NCBI RefSeq assembly: GCF_024359525.1 | Contig: NZ_JAKZEU010000002.1 | Location: 186,001-250,000 of the forward strand | Direction: 5' to 3' | Origin: Paracoccus albicereus | GTDB taxonomy: Bacteria; Pseudomonadota; Alphaproteobacteria; Rhodobacterales; Rhodobacteraceae | DNA length: 64,000 nt | Part shown: positions 8,178-16,718 of the stretch, piece after piece | How positions within the stretch are numbered: position 1 is the first letter of the stretch | How the letters are laid out: each line of letters begins with the position of its first letter | Notes under the pieces: generated by a model | What the model was told of the DNA's origin: nothing | What the model saw: only the letters and a program-made list of their open reading frames with translations | The model's database searches: none | Made by a program: the position numbers and the translations under genes

Positions 8178-10442
8178 ATGACCCGATTCGCCGCCCCCAT
8201 TGCCGAGCAGATCTGGGACATGAAGTACCGTCTGAAGGATGCCGAGGGGCAGGCCGTCGATGGCAGCGTCGAGGATAGCTGGCGCCGCGTCGCGCGCGAT
8301 CTGGCGCGGGTCGAGGCGGAGCCTGCGGCGTGGGAAGACAAGTTCTACGCCGCGCTGGAGGATTTCAAGTTTCTGCCCGCCGGCCGGATCCTGGCCGGGG
8401 CTGGCACCGGGCGTTCGGTCACGCTGTTCAACTGCTTCGTCATGGGCACGATCCCCGACAGCATGGGCGGCATCTTCGAGATGCTGAAGGAGGCTGCGCT
8501 GACCATGCAGCAGGGGGGCGGCATCGGTTACGACTTCTCGACCATCCGGCCCAAGGGCGCCGAGGTGAAGGGCGTCGCGGCAGATGCGTCCGGCCCCTTG
8601 TCGTTCATGGATGTCTGGGATGCAATGTGCCGCACCATCATGTCGGCAGGGTCGCGCCGGGGCGCGATGATGGCGACCATGCGCTGCGACCATCCCGACA
8701 TCGAAAGCTTCATCGAGGCCAAGCAGGACAGCGCCCGGTTGCGCATGTTCAACCTGTCCGTGCTGGTCACCGATCCGTTCATGGAGGCGGTGAAGGCCGA
8801 CGGTCCGTGGGAGTTGCGCTTCGGCGACCGGGTCTATCGGACGGTGCAGGCGCGCGATCTGTGGAACCGGATCATGCGCGCGACCTACGATTACGCCGAG
8901 CCGGGCGTCATCTTCATCGACCGGATCAACAAGGCCAACAACCTGCATTACGCGGAAACCATCGCCGCGACGAACCCCTGCGGGGAACAGCCGCTGCCGC
9001 CTTATGGCGCCTGCCTATTGGGCTCGATCAACCTGTCGCGTCTGGTCAGCGATCCTTTCACCGATGCCGCGCATCTGGACAGGGACGCGTTGGACGATCT
9101 GGTCCGCACCGCCGTTCGGATGATGGACAACGTCGTCGATGCGTCCAAATTTCCGCTGCCGCAGCAAGCCGCCGAAGCGCAGGCCAAGCGCCGGATTGGT
9201 TTGGGGGTCACCGGCCTTGCCGACGCGCTGCTGATGCTGGGGCTGCGCTACGGTGCCGAGGATGCGGTCGAACAGACGCGCGTCTGGATGAAGGCCATCG
9301 CACGCTCGGCTTACCTCGCCAGCGCTGATCTGGCGGCCGAGAAGGGCGCGTTCCCGCTGTTTGATCGGGACGAATTCCTGCGTTCGGGCTTCATGTCGAA
9401 GATGGATGCGGACGTGCGCGAGGCGATTGCCGCGAATGGCATCCGCAATGCGTTGCTGACATCGATCGCGCCGACCGGGACGATCAGCCTTTACGCGGGC
9501 AATGTCAGCTCGGGGATCGAGCCGGTCTTTGCCTATGCCTACAGCCGCAAGGTGCTGCAGAAGGATGGAAGCCGGACCGAGGAAGAGGTCGTCGATTACG
9601 CCGTGCAGATGTGGCGCGACCTGAAGGGCGATGCGCCGCTGCCCGGTTACTTCGTGAACGCGCAGACGCTCGACCCGCAGGATCATGTGGCGATGCAGGC
9701 GGCGGCACAGGAATGGGTGGATTCGTCCATTTCGAAGACGATCAACTGTCCCGAGGATATTTCCTTCGAGGCGTTCAAGGACGTGTACCTGTCGGCCTGG
9801 GATCTGGGCTGCAAGGGCTGCACGACCTATCGTCCGAACGAGGTCACCGGCAGCGTCCTGTCGATCAGCGAAAAGACCGAGGACGCGCCCGAGGCCGATC
9901 GCGGCGCCGACGTGGTCTACCTGACCGAGCCGCTGGACCGCCCGGCGGCGCTGGACGGGGCCACCTACAAGCTGAAATGGCCGGGCAGCGAACACGCGAT
10001 CTATATCACCGTGAACGACATCGTGCAGGCCGGCCACCGCCGCCCGTTCGAGGTCTTCATCAATTCGAAGAACATGGAACATTTCGCCTGGACCGTGGCG
10101 CTGACGCGGATGATCTCGGCCGTATTCCGGCGCGGCGGCGATGTCAGCTTCGTGGTCGAGGAGCTGAAGGCGGTGTTCGATCCGCGCGGCGGGGCGTGGA
10201 TGGCGGGCAAGTACGTGCCCTCGATCCTCGCCGCGATCGGCGGCGTGATCGAGCGGCACATGATCGCGACGGGCTTCCTCGCCGGCGAGGGGCTGGGGCT
10301 GAAATCGGACCCTCAGGCCGAGGTGATGGCCGTGGGCGAACGCCCGCGGGGTCCGGCCTGTCCGAATTGCGGGCAATACGGGATGCGGATGATCGAGGGA
10401 TGCATGACCTGTCCGTCCTGCGGTCATTCCAAATGCGGCTAG
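8178..10442 (+). CDS. nrdJ: Adenosylcobalamin-dependent (class II) ribonucleotide reductase
   Basis: A 754-residue monocistronic class II reductase that uses coenzyme B12 to generate the thiyl radical and makes deoxyribonucleotides with or without oxygen. Key sequence: FNCF with redox C86, the QQGGGIGYDFSTIRP substrate loop, NPCGEQPLPPYGACLLGS carrying the predicted radical cysteine C268 and E270, and ASKFPLPQQ. A C-terminal cysteine-rich tail (CPNCGQYG and CMTCPSCGHSKCG) regenerates the active-site disulfide and may bind zinc. GAGG precedes ATG 8178. It is the B12-dependent counterpart of the riboswitch-controlled nrdHIEF operon at 44.6 kb. Confidence 0.97.
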   Translation: MTRFAAPIAEQIWDMKYRLKDAEGQAVDGSVEDSWRRVARDLARVEAEPAAWEDKFYAALEDFKFLPAGRILAGAGTGRSVTLFNCFVMGTIPDSMGGIFEMLKEAALTMQQGGGIGYDFSTIRPKGAEVKGVAADASGPLSFMDVWDAMCRTIMSAGSRRGAMMATMRCDHPDIESFIEAKQDSARLRMFNLSVLVTDPFMEAVKADGPWELRFGDRVYRTVQARDLWNRIMRATYDYAEPGVIFIDRINKANNLHYAETIAATNPCGEQPLPPYGACLLGSINLSRLVSDPFTDAAHLDRDALDDLVRTAVRMMDNVVDASKFPLPQQAAEAQAKRRIGLGVTGLADALLMLGLRYGAEDAVEQTRVWMKAIARSAYLASADLAAEKGAFPLFDRDEFLRSGFMSKMDADVREAIAANGIRNALLTSIAPTGTISLYAGNVSSGIEPVFAYAYSRKVLQKDGSRTEEEVVDYAVQMWRDLKGDAPLPGYFVNAQTLDPQDHVAMQAAAQEWVDSSISKTINCPEDISFEAFKDVYLSAWDLGCKGCTTYRPNEVTGSVLSISEKTEDAPEADRGADVVYLTEPLDRPAALDGATYKLKWPGSEHAIYITVNDIVQAGHRRPFEVFINSKNMEHFAWTVALTRMISAVFRRGGDVSFVVEELKAVFDPRGGAWMAGKYVPSILAAIGGVIERHMIATGFLAGEGLGLKSDPQAEVMAVGERPRGPACPNCGQYGMRMIEGCMTCPSCGHSKCG

Positions 10443-10473
10443 CGCCGAACGAGCGATCTATATCCTAATAATC

Positions 10474-10502
10474 AAACGCGGCAATTTATTGCCGCGTTTT
10501 TT
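10474..10502 (+). terminator. Rho-independent terminator of nrdJ
   Basis: An 11-bp stem AAACGCGGCAA (10474-10484) pairs with TTGCCGCGTTT (10489-10499), loop TTTA. A six-T run covers 10497-10502. Confidence 0.9.
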
Positions 10503-10518
10503 ATTGGCGCATTCTCAA

Positions 10519-10548
10519 TTGACCAGATTTAGAAAATAAATTTATATT
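10519..10548 (+). promoter_or_regulatory. Putative promoter of the haem peroxidase gene
   Basis: TTGACC at 10519-10524 and TATATT at 10543-10548 with an 18-nt spacer, in an unusually A+T-rich stretch (10500-10620) for this genome. The predicted leader is about 80 nt. AAGGA lies close upstream of ATG 10637. Confidence 0.45.
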
Positions 10549-10636
10549 GCTGCCGTGATAAATAAATCGAGTCGCCGATATTGATCGGATCTCGATTGAA
10601 TAAGCGGCCTCTTTTATTTCAACAAGGATCCGATCC

Positions 10637-12412
10637 ATGTCTATCGTTACCCAGTCACACGGTGGGGATGCGGGTGCCCCGAACGCCCGAGCGCTGGAAC
10701 ATGTCAGAGCGCTTGAATCGACGCCAGCCGATGGCGACATCGCGGCCGACGAACGGGCCGATTTCGGCTACCTGTTCCCGCCCTCGGGCGATCCGAACAA
10801 CTATCTGTCAAGCGACGTCCTGGGCCAGTTGGATGAGCTGGCAGAGCTGATGGTGCCTGCACCCGGCGATGGCGGGCCGACGGTCACACCGGATTCGACC
10901 CTGCCGGCGGTCCTGACCTATTGGGGTCAGTTTCTGGATCATGAGCTGACCGCACGCACCGACCGGGATTCGGTCGTGTCCAACATCACCGCGGCCGCGC
11001 CCGGTTCGAGCCACGCCGATATCGAGGCGATGCTGAAGAACGCGCGCACACCCCGGTTCGATCTGGACAGCGTCTATGGCGGGCGTGCCTTGGGCAGCGG
11101 CATGACCCCGCAGCAGGCCCGCGACACCGCGACGGTCATTTCGGGGATGCGTCACCCGACGCTCAAAAACAAGATGCGGGTCGGCACCGCGCAACCGGAC
11201 GGGCCGATGCCTGACGGACTTGACCCGCACCGCGATCTGCCGCGTTTTGGCCAGGTGTCCGCGAAGGTGCGGGAGGCCTTTCTGCGGCTGGTGCCTGCTG
11301 ACAAGAAGGCCAAGTTCGAGGCGACGCTGAAGAAGCGCGCGTTGATCGGTGACATGCGCAACGACGAGAACCTGATCGTCGCCCAGTTTCACCTGAGCTT
11401 CCTGCGCTTCCACAATCGCGTCATCGATTTTCTGGAGGCGAACGATACCGGCTGGATCGCGGATTTCGACGCCGCGAAGCGGCTGACCACGCTGCATTAC
11501 CAATGGCTGATCGTCGAGGGTTTCCTGAAATCGATCTGCGACCCTGCCGTGGTACAGCGTGTGATCGATAATCGGGCCGAGCATTTCTTTGCCTTCCGCC
11601 GCGCTTATGCCGAGCGGAATGGTGCGCGCGGCCTGGGCAATGCGCTGCCGCTGGAGTTTTCGGTCGCTGCCTATCGCTATGGTCACACGATGGTGCGCAA
11701 CAATTACGATTATAACGCCAATTTCGGCCGGCCCGGGAATATCCTGAACCAAGCGAGTTTTGAATTGCTGTTCCGCTTTACCGGCGGCGGGGACATCTTC
11801 GGCAACGACAGGTTGCCTGACAACTGGATCATCGACTGGTCGCGCTTCGTCACCGCGGATGGCAATCACGCGGACGGCCTCGCCGCGCGAGCGGCGCGCA
11901 AGATCGATACCCATATCGCGCCGCCGCTGGAGACGATGGTCAATGAAGGCAACGAGGAAGGGCTGAGCGATCAGATCCGCGCGATGCTGAAAAGCCTGCC
12001 CAAACGGAACCTGCGTCGCGGCTTCAACCTCAGGCTGCCGACGGGGCAGGCGCTGCATGCCCATCTGCGGTCCATCGGCGCGGTTCAAAGCCAGCCGATC
12101 GCCGATGTCGGCGCGATCCTGGACAACCGGCCCGACGTGACCGCCTTCCTGCAGGGCAGCAGCGCTCGGCTGCACGAGCGGACGCCGTTGTGGTTCTATG
12201 TTCTGGCAGAGGCCGAAGCAGCGGGCGGAAACCGACTGGGCGAGTTGGGAAGCTGGATCGTGGCCAGCACCTTCATTGGCGTGCTGCTGGATGATCCCGA
12301 AAGCGCGCTATCGATCGGGTTCGAGCCGACACAGAGCCCGCTGCGTCTGCCTGGCGATGCCCCGATCGATACGATCGAGCGTTGGATGCGCTTTGCACTG
12401 GTTCTGGAATAA
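10637..12412 (+). CDS. Animal-type haem peroxidase
   Basis: A 591-residue member of the peroxidase-cyclooxygenase superfamily. The distal motif WGQFLDHEL carries the conserved Gln, haem-linking Asp and distal His, with Glu where animal enzymes have Asp. A TARTDRDS segment may bind calcium. SFLRFHNRVIDFL matches the catalytic Arg region, and the proximal histidine is in YRYGHTMVRNNY. No signal peptide is visible, so export, if any, would need another route. It may oxidise halides or phenolics; the substrate cannot be read from sequence. It has its own A+T-rich promoter and is convergent with the next gene. Confidence 0.9.
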   Translation: MSIVTQSHGGDAGAPNARALEHVRALESTPADGDIAADERADFGYLFPPSGDPNNYLSSDVLGQLDELAELMVPAPGDGGPTVTPDSTLPAVLTYWGQFLDHELTARTDRDSVVSNITAAAPGSSHADIEAMLKNARTPRFDLDSVYGGRALGSGMTPQQARDTATVISGMRHPTLKNKMRVGTAQPDGPMPDGLDPHRDLPRFGQVSAKVREAFLRLVPADKKAKFEATLKKRALIGDMRNDENLIVAQFHLSFLRFHNRVIDFLEANDTGWIADFDAAKRLTTLHYQWLIVEGFLKSICDPAVVQRVIDNRAEHFFAFRRAYAERNGARGLGNALPLEFSVAAYRYGHTMVRNNYDYNANFGRPGNILNQASFELLFRFTGGGDIFGNDRLPDNWIIDWSRFVTADGNHADGLAARAARKIDTHIAPPLETMVNEGNEEGLSDQIRAMLKSLPKRNLRRGFNLRLPTGQALHAHLRSIGAVQSQPIADVGAILDNRPDVTAFLQGSSARLHERTPLWFYVLAEAEAAGGNRLGELGSWIVASTFIGVLLDDPESALSIGFEPTQSPLRLPGDAPIDTIERWMRFALVLE

Positions 12413-12428
12413 GAGTTGAGCCGATGAT

Positions 12429-12455
12429 CCTGCGGACGCGTCACGCGTCCGCAGG
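12429..12455. terminator. Perfect 12-bp hairpin between convergent genes
   Basis: CCTGCGGACGCG (12429-12440) pairs perfectly with CGCGTCCGCAGG (12444-12455). The three-base loop TCA is the stop codon of the minus-strand metallopeptidase gene. There is no long T run on either side, so it may act as a weak bidirectional terminator or as an mRNA 3'-end protector. Confidence 0.55.
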
Positions 12456-13478
12456 GTTTGCGCTGTCATCGGCCTCGGCATCGGGGGGCATTTCGTGCTT
12501 CGGCGCGCTTGCCGCTCGCGACAGGTGGTTCTTCATCCAGCCATGCGCGAAGCCGATCTTCTCGCGCACCGGCACGGTCAGCGTGAACGGATAAAGATCA
12601 CCGTTGTCGAGCGCCCGGTTGATATCGTTGACGGCGATCGCGACCTCGCCCGCGATCAGGAGCAAGCGCGCGGTGTCGTCTTCCTCATACGGCGCGAAGT
12701 TTTCGGGAACGCCCGGCATGGTCAGGCCGGCGCTGACGAAGCTGTCGGTGAAATCGACCAGATGCAGCAGGTGGGCCACCGTTTCGGCCCAATCCTCGTG
12801 CGGGTGAGCGGTCGCGTAGGGGGTGATGTAGTCTTCGCCTGGATCACGCGGATTGGCGTAATGCGCCTTAAGCGCCTCGCCGTAATCGGCACGCTCATCG
12901 CCGAAGATGCGGCGGAACTCATCCAAAAAACCATCGGCGGGCGACAGACGGTCAAAGAAGTAATGCGCCAATTCGTGACGAAAATGCCCGACCATGCTGC
13001 GATATTGTTCGCCCAGCTTCTGGCGGCGCTGCAAGCGGATCAACTCATCCGCCTCGGTCACGTTGATGGTGATTTCGCCCTTGTCGTGACCCATGATGAT
13101 CTGCGCCGCACGACCGCCGGTTTCTTCGGACAGCATGAGGAAATGCGGACGCGGGCCGGGATCGGCCGAGGTGAACCAGTTCCAGTTGGCGATATTGGCC
13201 AGAACCCAACGTTTCGCACGCTCGGCCCTGTCCAGAAGCTCGACATTGTTGCCGACGTTCAGGACGGGCACGACTTCTGACATGCGGCAGGACCGGCAGA
13301 AGGTTTCCCCTTCTTCGGCCTTCCAGTTGCAGGCGATGCGGTCGCGATTGGCGCAAGGCGTTGCATCGTTGACCATCGCGCCCTGCTGCGGATCGTAGAA
13401 GATCGCGTGGCCGTTGGGGCAACCAAGGTTGTGGAAATAGGCCCGGGCATGGCATGCCGGGCATGAAAAACGTTGCAT
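12441..13478 (-). CDS. Putative zinc-binding metallopeptidase with N-terminal zinc ribbon
   Basis: A 345-residue protein beginning MQRFSCPACHARAYF, with further cysteines in LGCPNGH, PCANRDRIACNW and FCRSC, which fits a zinc ribbon over residues 6-75. A gluzincin-like HELAH motif lies at 168-172 (HFRHELAHYFFDRL), with DEFRRIFGDERADYGEAL downstream as a likely third-ligand region. It corresponds to the 'zinc-binding metallopeptidase family' (formerly a DUF) common in proteobacteria. The substrate is unknown. ATG at 13478 is the first start that precedes the ribbon; upstream sequence is not conserved-looking. Confidence 0.8.
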   Translation of the reverse strand: MQRFSCPACHARAYFHNLGCPNGHAIFYDPQQGAMVNDATPCANRDRIACNWKAEEGETFCRSCRMSEVVPVLNVGNNVELLDRAERAKRWVLANIANWNWFTSADPGPRPHFLMLSEETGGRAAQIIMGHDKGEITINVTEADELIRLQRRQKLGEQYRSMVGHFRHELAHYFFDRLSPADGFLDEFRRIFGDERADYGEALKAHYANPRDPGEDYITPYATAHPHEDWAETVAHLLHLVDFTDSFVSAGLTMPGVPENFAPYEEDDTARLLLIAGEVAIAVNDINRALDNGDLYPFTLTVPVREKIGFAHGWMKNHLSRAASAPKHEMPPDAEADDSANPADA

Positions 13479-13597
13479 TCTGCGCTCCGATCGGGTCGAC
13501 GGGGAAATGCGGCGCGAGGACGGCAAGTTCCCCGCGACCAACAAAGGATCGACTCCGAAGCGATCGGGTTGCAGCCTGCGTCAGGGGCGTCGCTTGC

Positions 13598-13626
13598 TTG
13601 ACTTCACGCTGCGAATCCGCCATATG
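13598..13626 (+). promoter_or_regulatory. Putative rplU promoter
   Basis: TTGACT (13598-13603) and CATATG (13621-13626) with a 17-nt spacer, about 135 nt before the rplU start. It lies in the 285-bp divergent region between the metallopeptidase and rplU. Confidence 0.4.
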
Positions 13627-13763
13627 CACGCGACCGGCCGGGCATCTGCCTTGGGCCGGTGCGTTATTTTCAACACCACCCTGATCACACGGGTGCGCTG
13701 TCCGGGGCGATGAACGTCTGCTTACGCAGGGGCCGAAGGGCGCGGCAAGACAAGGACAAGACG

Positions 13764-14474
13764 ATGTTTGCGGTTCTGAAGACCGGCGGAAAACAATACA
13801 AGGTGCAGGCGGGCGACGTTCTGCGCGTGGAAAAGCTGGCGGCCAACGCGGGCGACACGGTGCAGTTCAACGACATCCTGATGGTCGGCTCGACGCTGGG
13901 TTCGCCCTTCGTGTCGGGTGCGGCGGTTCAGGCCGAAGTGCTGGACCAGATCAAGGCCGACAAGGTCATCACCTACGTCAAGCGCCGGCGGAAACATTCC
14001 AGCCAGCGCACGCGGGGCCACCGCCAGCAGATGACGCTGCTGCGCGTGACCGAGGTCCTGGGTGAGGGCGGTGACAAGACCGGCGTGAAGGCAGCCATCG
14101 GCGCCCGCACCGGCGGTGCGGCCTACGCGGCAGAGCAGACCGATGCCGCGCCCAAGAAAGCAGCGCCGAAAAAGGCCGCCAAGGCCGAGGCAGCCCCTGC
14201 CGAAGGCGACGCGAAGCCGGTCGGCACGCGCCCAGGAAACCTGCTCGACGCGCCGCGCGAGGGTGGGGCTGACGACCTGAAACTGATCTCGGGCGTCGGG
14301 CCGAAGCTGGAAGAACTGCTGCACCAGAACGGCGTCTACCACTTCGACCAGATCGCTGCCTGGAAGAAGAAAGAGATCGAATACATGGACGATCAGCTGT
14401 CCTTCTCGGGCCGGATCGACCGTGAAGACTGGATCAAGCAGGCGAAAGAGCTTGCCAAGGGTAAGAAGGACTAA
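13764..14474 (+). CDS. rplU: 50S ribosomal protein L21 with C-terminal helix-hairpin-helix extension
   Basis: The first 104 or so residues (MFAVLKTGGKQYKVQAGD, then HSSQRTRGHRQQMT) are standard L21, which binds 23S rRNA. The 236-residue protein then continues through an Ala/Lys/Pro-rich linker into a helix-hairpin-helix-like domain (DLKLISGVGPKLEELLHQNG, from about residue 170). Standard L21 is about 100 residues, so the protein is more than doubled. This extension is, as I recall, a feature of Rhodobacterales. It is followed 3 nt later by rpmA. Confidence 0.95.
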   Translation: MFAVLKTGGKQYKVQAGDVLRVEKLAANAGDTVQFNDILMVGSTLGSPFVSGAAVQAEVLDQIKADKVITYVKRRRKHSSQRTRGHRQQMTLLRVTEVLGEGGDKTGVKAAIGARTGGAAYAAEQTDAAPKKAAPKKAAKAEAAPAEGDAKPVGTRPGNLLDAPREGGADDLKLISGVGPKLEELLHQNGVYHFDQIAAWKKKEIEYMDDQLSFSGRIDREDWIKQAKELAKGKKD

Positions 14475-14477
14475 GCC

Positions 14478-14750
14478 ATGGCACACAAGAAAGCAGGCGG
14501 CTCGTCCCGCAACGGTCGCGACTCGGCCGGTCGTCGTCTCGGCGTCAAGCTGTACGGCGGTCAGGAAGCCATCGCGGGCAACATCATCGTGCGCCAGCGC
14601 GGCACCAAGTGGTGGCCGGGCACCAATGTCGGCATGGGGACGGACCACACGTTGTTCGCACTGACCGACGGCCAGGTGACCTTCAAGAAGGGGCTCAAGG
14701 GCCGCACCTTCGTGTCGGTGATGCCGCAGGCGCTGGAAGCCGCCGAATAA
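14478..14750 (+). CDS. rpmA: 50S ribosomal protein L27
   Basis: A 90-residue L27, which reaches toward the peptidyl-transferase centre. It begins [20 protein letters not shown] and contains the conserved [21 protein letters not shown] region with minor changes. It is co-transcribed with rplU and closed by a hairpin at 14778. Confidence 0.98.
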   Translation: MAHKKAGGSSRNGRDSAGRRLGVKLYGGQEAIAGNIIVRQRGTKWWPGTNVGMGTDHTLFALTDGQVTFKKGLKGRTFVSVMPQALEAAE

Positions 14751-14777
14751 GCCGATCTTAACACAGACGTGTTAGCA

Positions 14778-14801
14778 GGGGATCGGCGCGGGCCGGTCCC
14801 C
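14778..14801 (+). terminator. Hairpin after rpmA
   Basis: GGGGATCGGC (14778-14787) pairs with GCCGGTCCCC (14792-14801), a 10-bp stem with one U-G pair and loop GCGG. It is followed by TTCGCATTT rather than a clean T run. A smaller TAACAC/GTGTTA hairpin precedes it. Confidence 0.65.
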
Positions 14802-14878
14802 TTCGCATTTGCCACCCACGCCGACAGGGCGCGGGAGGGAGGGGCAAGCGCGTTGTCAGAGGGTTGAAGGGGAGAGGA

Positions 14879-15427
14879 ATGGACGATCTGACGCTGGGTG
14901 AGCCGGCGCTTGCGCGTATCGAGACGGGGCGATTGGTGCTGCGCCCATTACGGGAATCCGATGCGGGGCTGATCGCGCTTTACACGTCGGATGCGCGCGT
15001 GGCCAAGGGCACGCGAACGATCCCCCATCCTTTGCCGCCGGGCGCCGCTGAGGCGGCGGTCTCTCGCGCGATGGCGGGCGACGGCGGCGTCGATGTCTGG
15101 GCGATCGACGGGACTGCACATGATCTTGCCGAACTGCTGGGGCTCGTCTCGCTGAAACGGATGGACGGCGGGCAGTCGGAACTGGAGTTCTGGATCGGAC
15201 CGGGCTTCTGGAACACGGGCTTCGCGACCGAAGCGGTCGAGGCGCTGATCCGGGCTAATCCGCACGGCGCGCGCACGCTGTTTGCCGAGGCGTTTCAGGA
15301 CAATCCCGGCTCTGCCCGGGTCCTGACGAATTGCGGCTTCGATTATCTGGGCGACGCAGAGGCCTGGTCCGTCGCCCGCGACGCGCGGGTGCCGACCTGG
15401 ACCTATGTGCGGCGGATGGACGGCTGA
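14879..15427 (+). CDS. GNAT family N-acetyltransferase
   Basis: A 182-residue GNAT of the RimJ/RimL-like type. IETGRLVLRPLRESDAGLIA is the typical opening, with ELEFWIGPGFWNTGFATEAVEA as the acetyl-CoA-binding strand-loop-helix. GGGAGAGG precedes ATG 14879; a TTG at 14864 is less likely. The gene follows rpmA, as it does in Rhodobacterales genomes as I recall them. The acceptor substrate is unknown. Confidence 0.85.
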   Translation: MDDLTLGEPALARIETGRLVLRPLRESDAGLIALYTSDARVAKGTRTIPHPLPPGAAEAAVSRAMAGDGGVDVWAIDGTAHDLAELLGLVSLKRMDGGQSELEFWIGPGFWNTGFATEAVEALIRANPHGARTLFAEAFQDNPGSARVLTNCGFDYLGDAEAWSVARDARVPTWTYVRRMDG

Positions 15428-15500
15428 AACGCTGGCATTGGCTTTCTACCTTCAGGATTAAAGGCTTGCGCCGGATCGGGATGGTCCGTATAGCTGTCCC

Positions 15501-16718
15501 ATGATCCGCGGTACGCCCCATCCGTTCATGATCGCTCAGTGCGTCTGCTATGCAGGTGCCCGCGATACTGCCTATCTCAGCAACGCCAAGGCTGGCTGTT
15601 CGACCGTCCGTGCCGCGATGATCAAGGGTCTTCGTCGCGATGCCGGGCTGGATCATGAGGCTCGTCCCGGTTCCAAGGAAATCCACGGCAGGCAGCCGAT
15701 CTGGTCCACTGATCTTCATTCGATCGGTCCGGCAAGCAAGGTGTTCACCGTCGTCCGCAACCCTTACACACGGATCCTCTCTGCGTATCTGGACAAGATT
15801 GCCCGGCGCAACGCCCTGAGATTTCAGTTCCTGATCAGCCATCGGATGCCCCTGGATGCGCAGCCGAGCTTCGTCGAGTTTCTTCGCTTGCTGGGCGAAA
15901 AGCCGGACCTCGAGGTGGTCGATCAGCATCACCGACCACAGGTGGAGAACGTCCACTTAGGACGGATCGCGCCCGTCCGCGTGCAGTATCTCGAGAATTT
16001 TTCCGATACCGCAGGCGATCTTTGCGCTTGGCTTGATTGGGATCTGCCGATCGAGGTGAGGGCAACCCACGGCACCGATGCGTCGGGCCGACTGGCCCAA
16101 TTCTACGATGACGAGGCGCTGGAGATCGTGGCAAGACTGTACGCCGATGATTTCGAGGCGTTCGGATATTCCCTCGCGCTCGAAGATGCCGGCACGGCCC
16201 CGTCTGTTCATCTAGACATCGACCGCGTCGACCCGCATGCGCGCTGGCAGTTTGATATGGCCTTGCTCAAACGCCGGACGTCGGATGCCGATGTTGCAAG
16301 GGACGACGTTCAGGCGAAGGGCCCGGTTGATCGCATGCTGCTTGCAGAGGCCGGGCGGCTGAACGAACGAGGGCTTGCTGACCTCGATGCGGAGCTGCCC
16401 ATCGCTTGGCCCTCGCTGTCGGGCAGCGGTCGCATGCTGGCGTTGCTGTATCAGGCGCGCCGGGCGGAGGAGGCCGAAGACCTAGAGGCGGCGATCGACG
16501 CGCTGAACAAGCTTCTGACGATGTGCCCTTATCTGGTCGGCCAGCGTTTCAGGCTCGCCAAGCATCAGATCGTACTCGGCCGTCTCGAGGCCGCCCGGGC
16601 CCAGCGATTTGCCCTGCAGCATGGCAGTTGGCAGACAGACCTCGTTCGTGAGCTTATGATCCTGCTGGGCGAGGCAGAGCCCGTTCCGGCGCAGGGTCAG
16701 GCTGGCGCGCCGACCTGA
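15501..16718 (+). CDS. Sulfotransferase family protein with helical C-terminal region
   Basis: A 405-residue protein. AYLSNAKAGCSTVRAAM resembles the 5'-phosphosulfate loop of PAPS-dependent sulfotransferases, and VFTVVRNPYTRILSAYLDK is a clear 3'-phosphate-binding motif. Residues after about 230 have no sulfotransferase signature, and the last 120 are helical and TPR-like. The acceptor may be a cell-surface carbohydrate, given the polysaccharide locus 2 kb away, but this is inference. Its 3' end overlaps the convergent phosphatase gene by 22 bp. Confidence 0.8.
   Translation: MIRGTPHPFMIAQCVCYAGARDTAYLSNAKAGCSTVRAAMIKGLRRDAGLDHEARPGSKEIHGRQPIWSTDLHSIGPASKVFTVVRNPYTRILSAYLDKIARRNALRFQFLISHRMPLDAQPSFVEFLRLLGEKPDLEVVDQHHRPQVENVHLGRIAPVRVQYLENFSDTAGDLCAWLDWDLPIEVRATHGTDASGRLAQFYDDEALEIVARLYADDFEAFGYSLALEDAGTAPSVHLDIDRVDPHARWQFDMALLKRRTSDADVARDDVQAKGPVDRMLLAEAGRLNERGLADLDAELPIAWPSLSGSGRMLALLYQARRAEEAEDLEAAIDALNKLLTMCPYLVGQRFRLAKHQIVLGRLEAARAQRFALQHGSWQTDLVRELMILLGEAEPVPAQGQAGAPT

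Noticed and set aside
9015..10427. A 470-codon minus-strand frame inside nrdJ
   Set aside because: nrdJ motifs on the plus strand are unambiguous; the antisense product shows no family resemblance.
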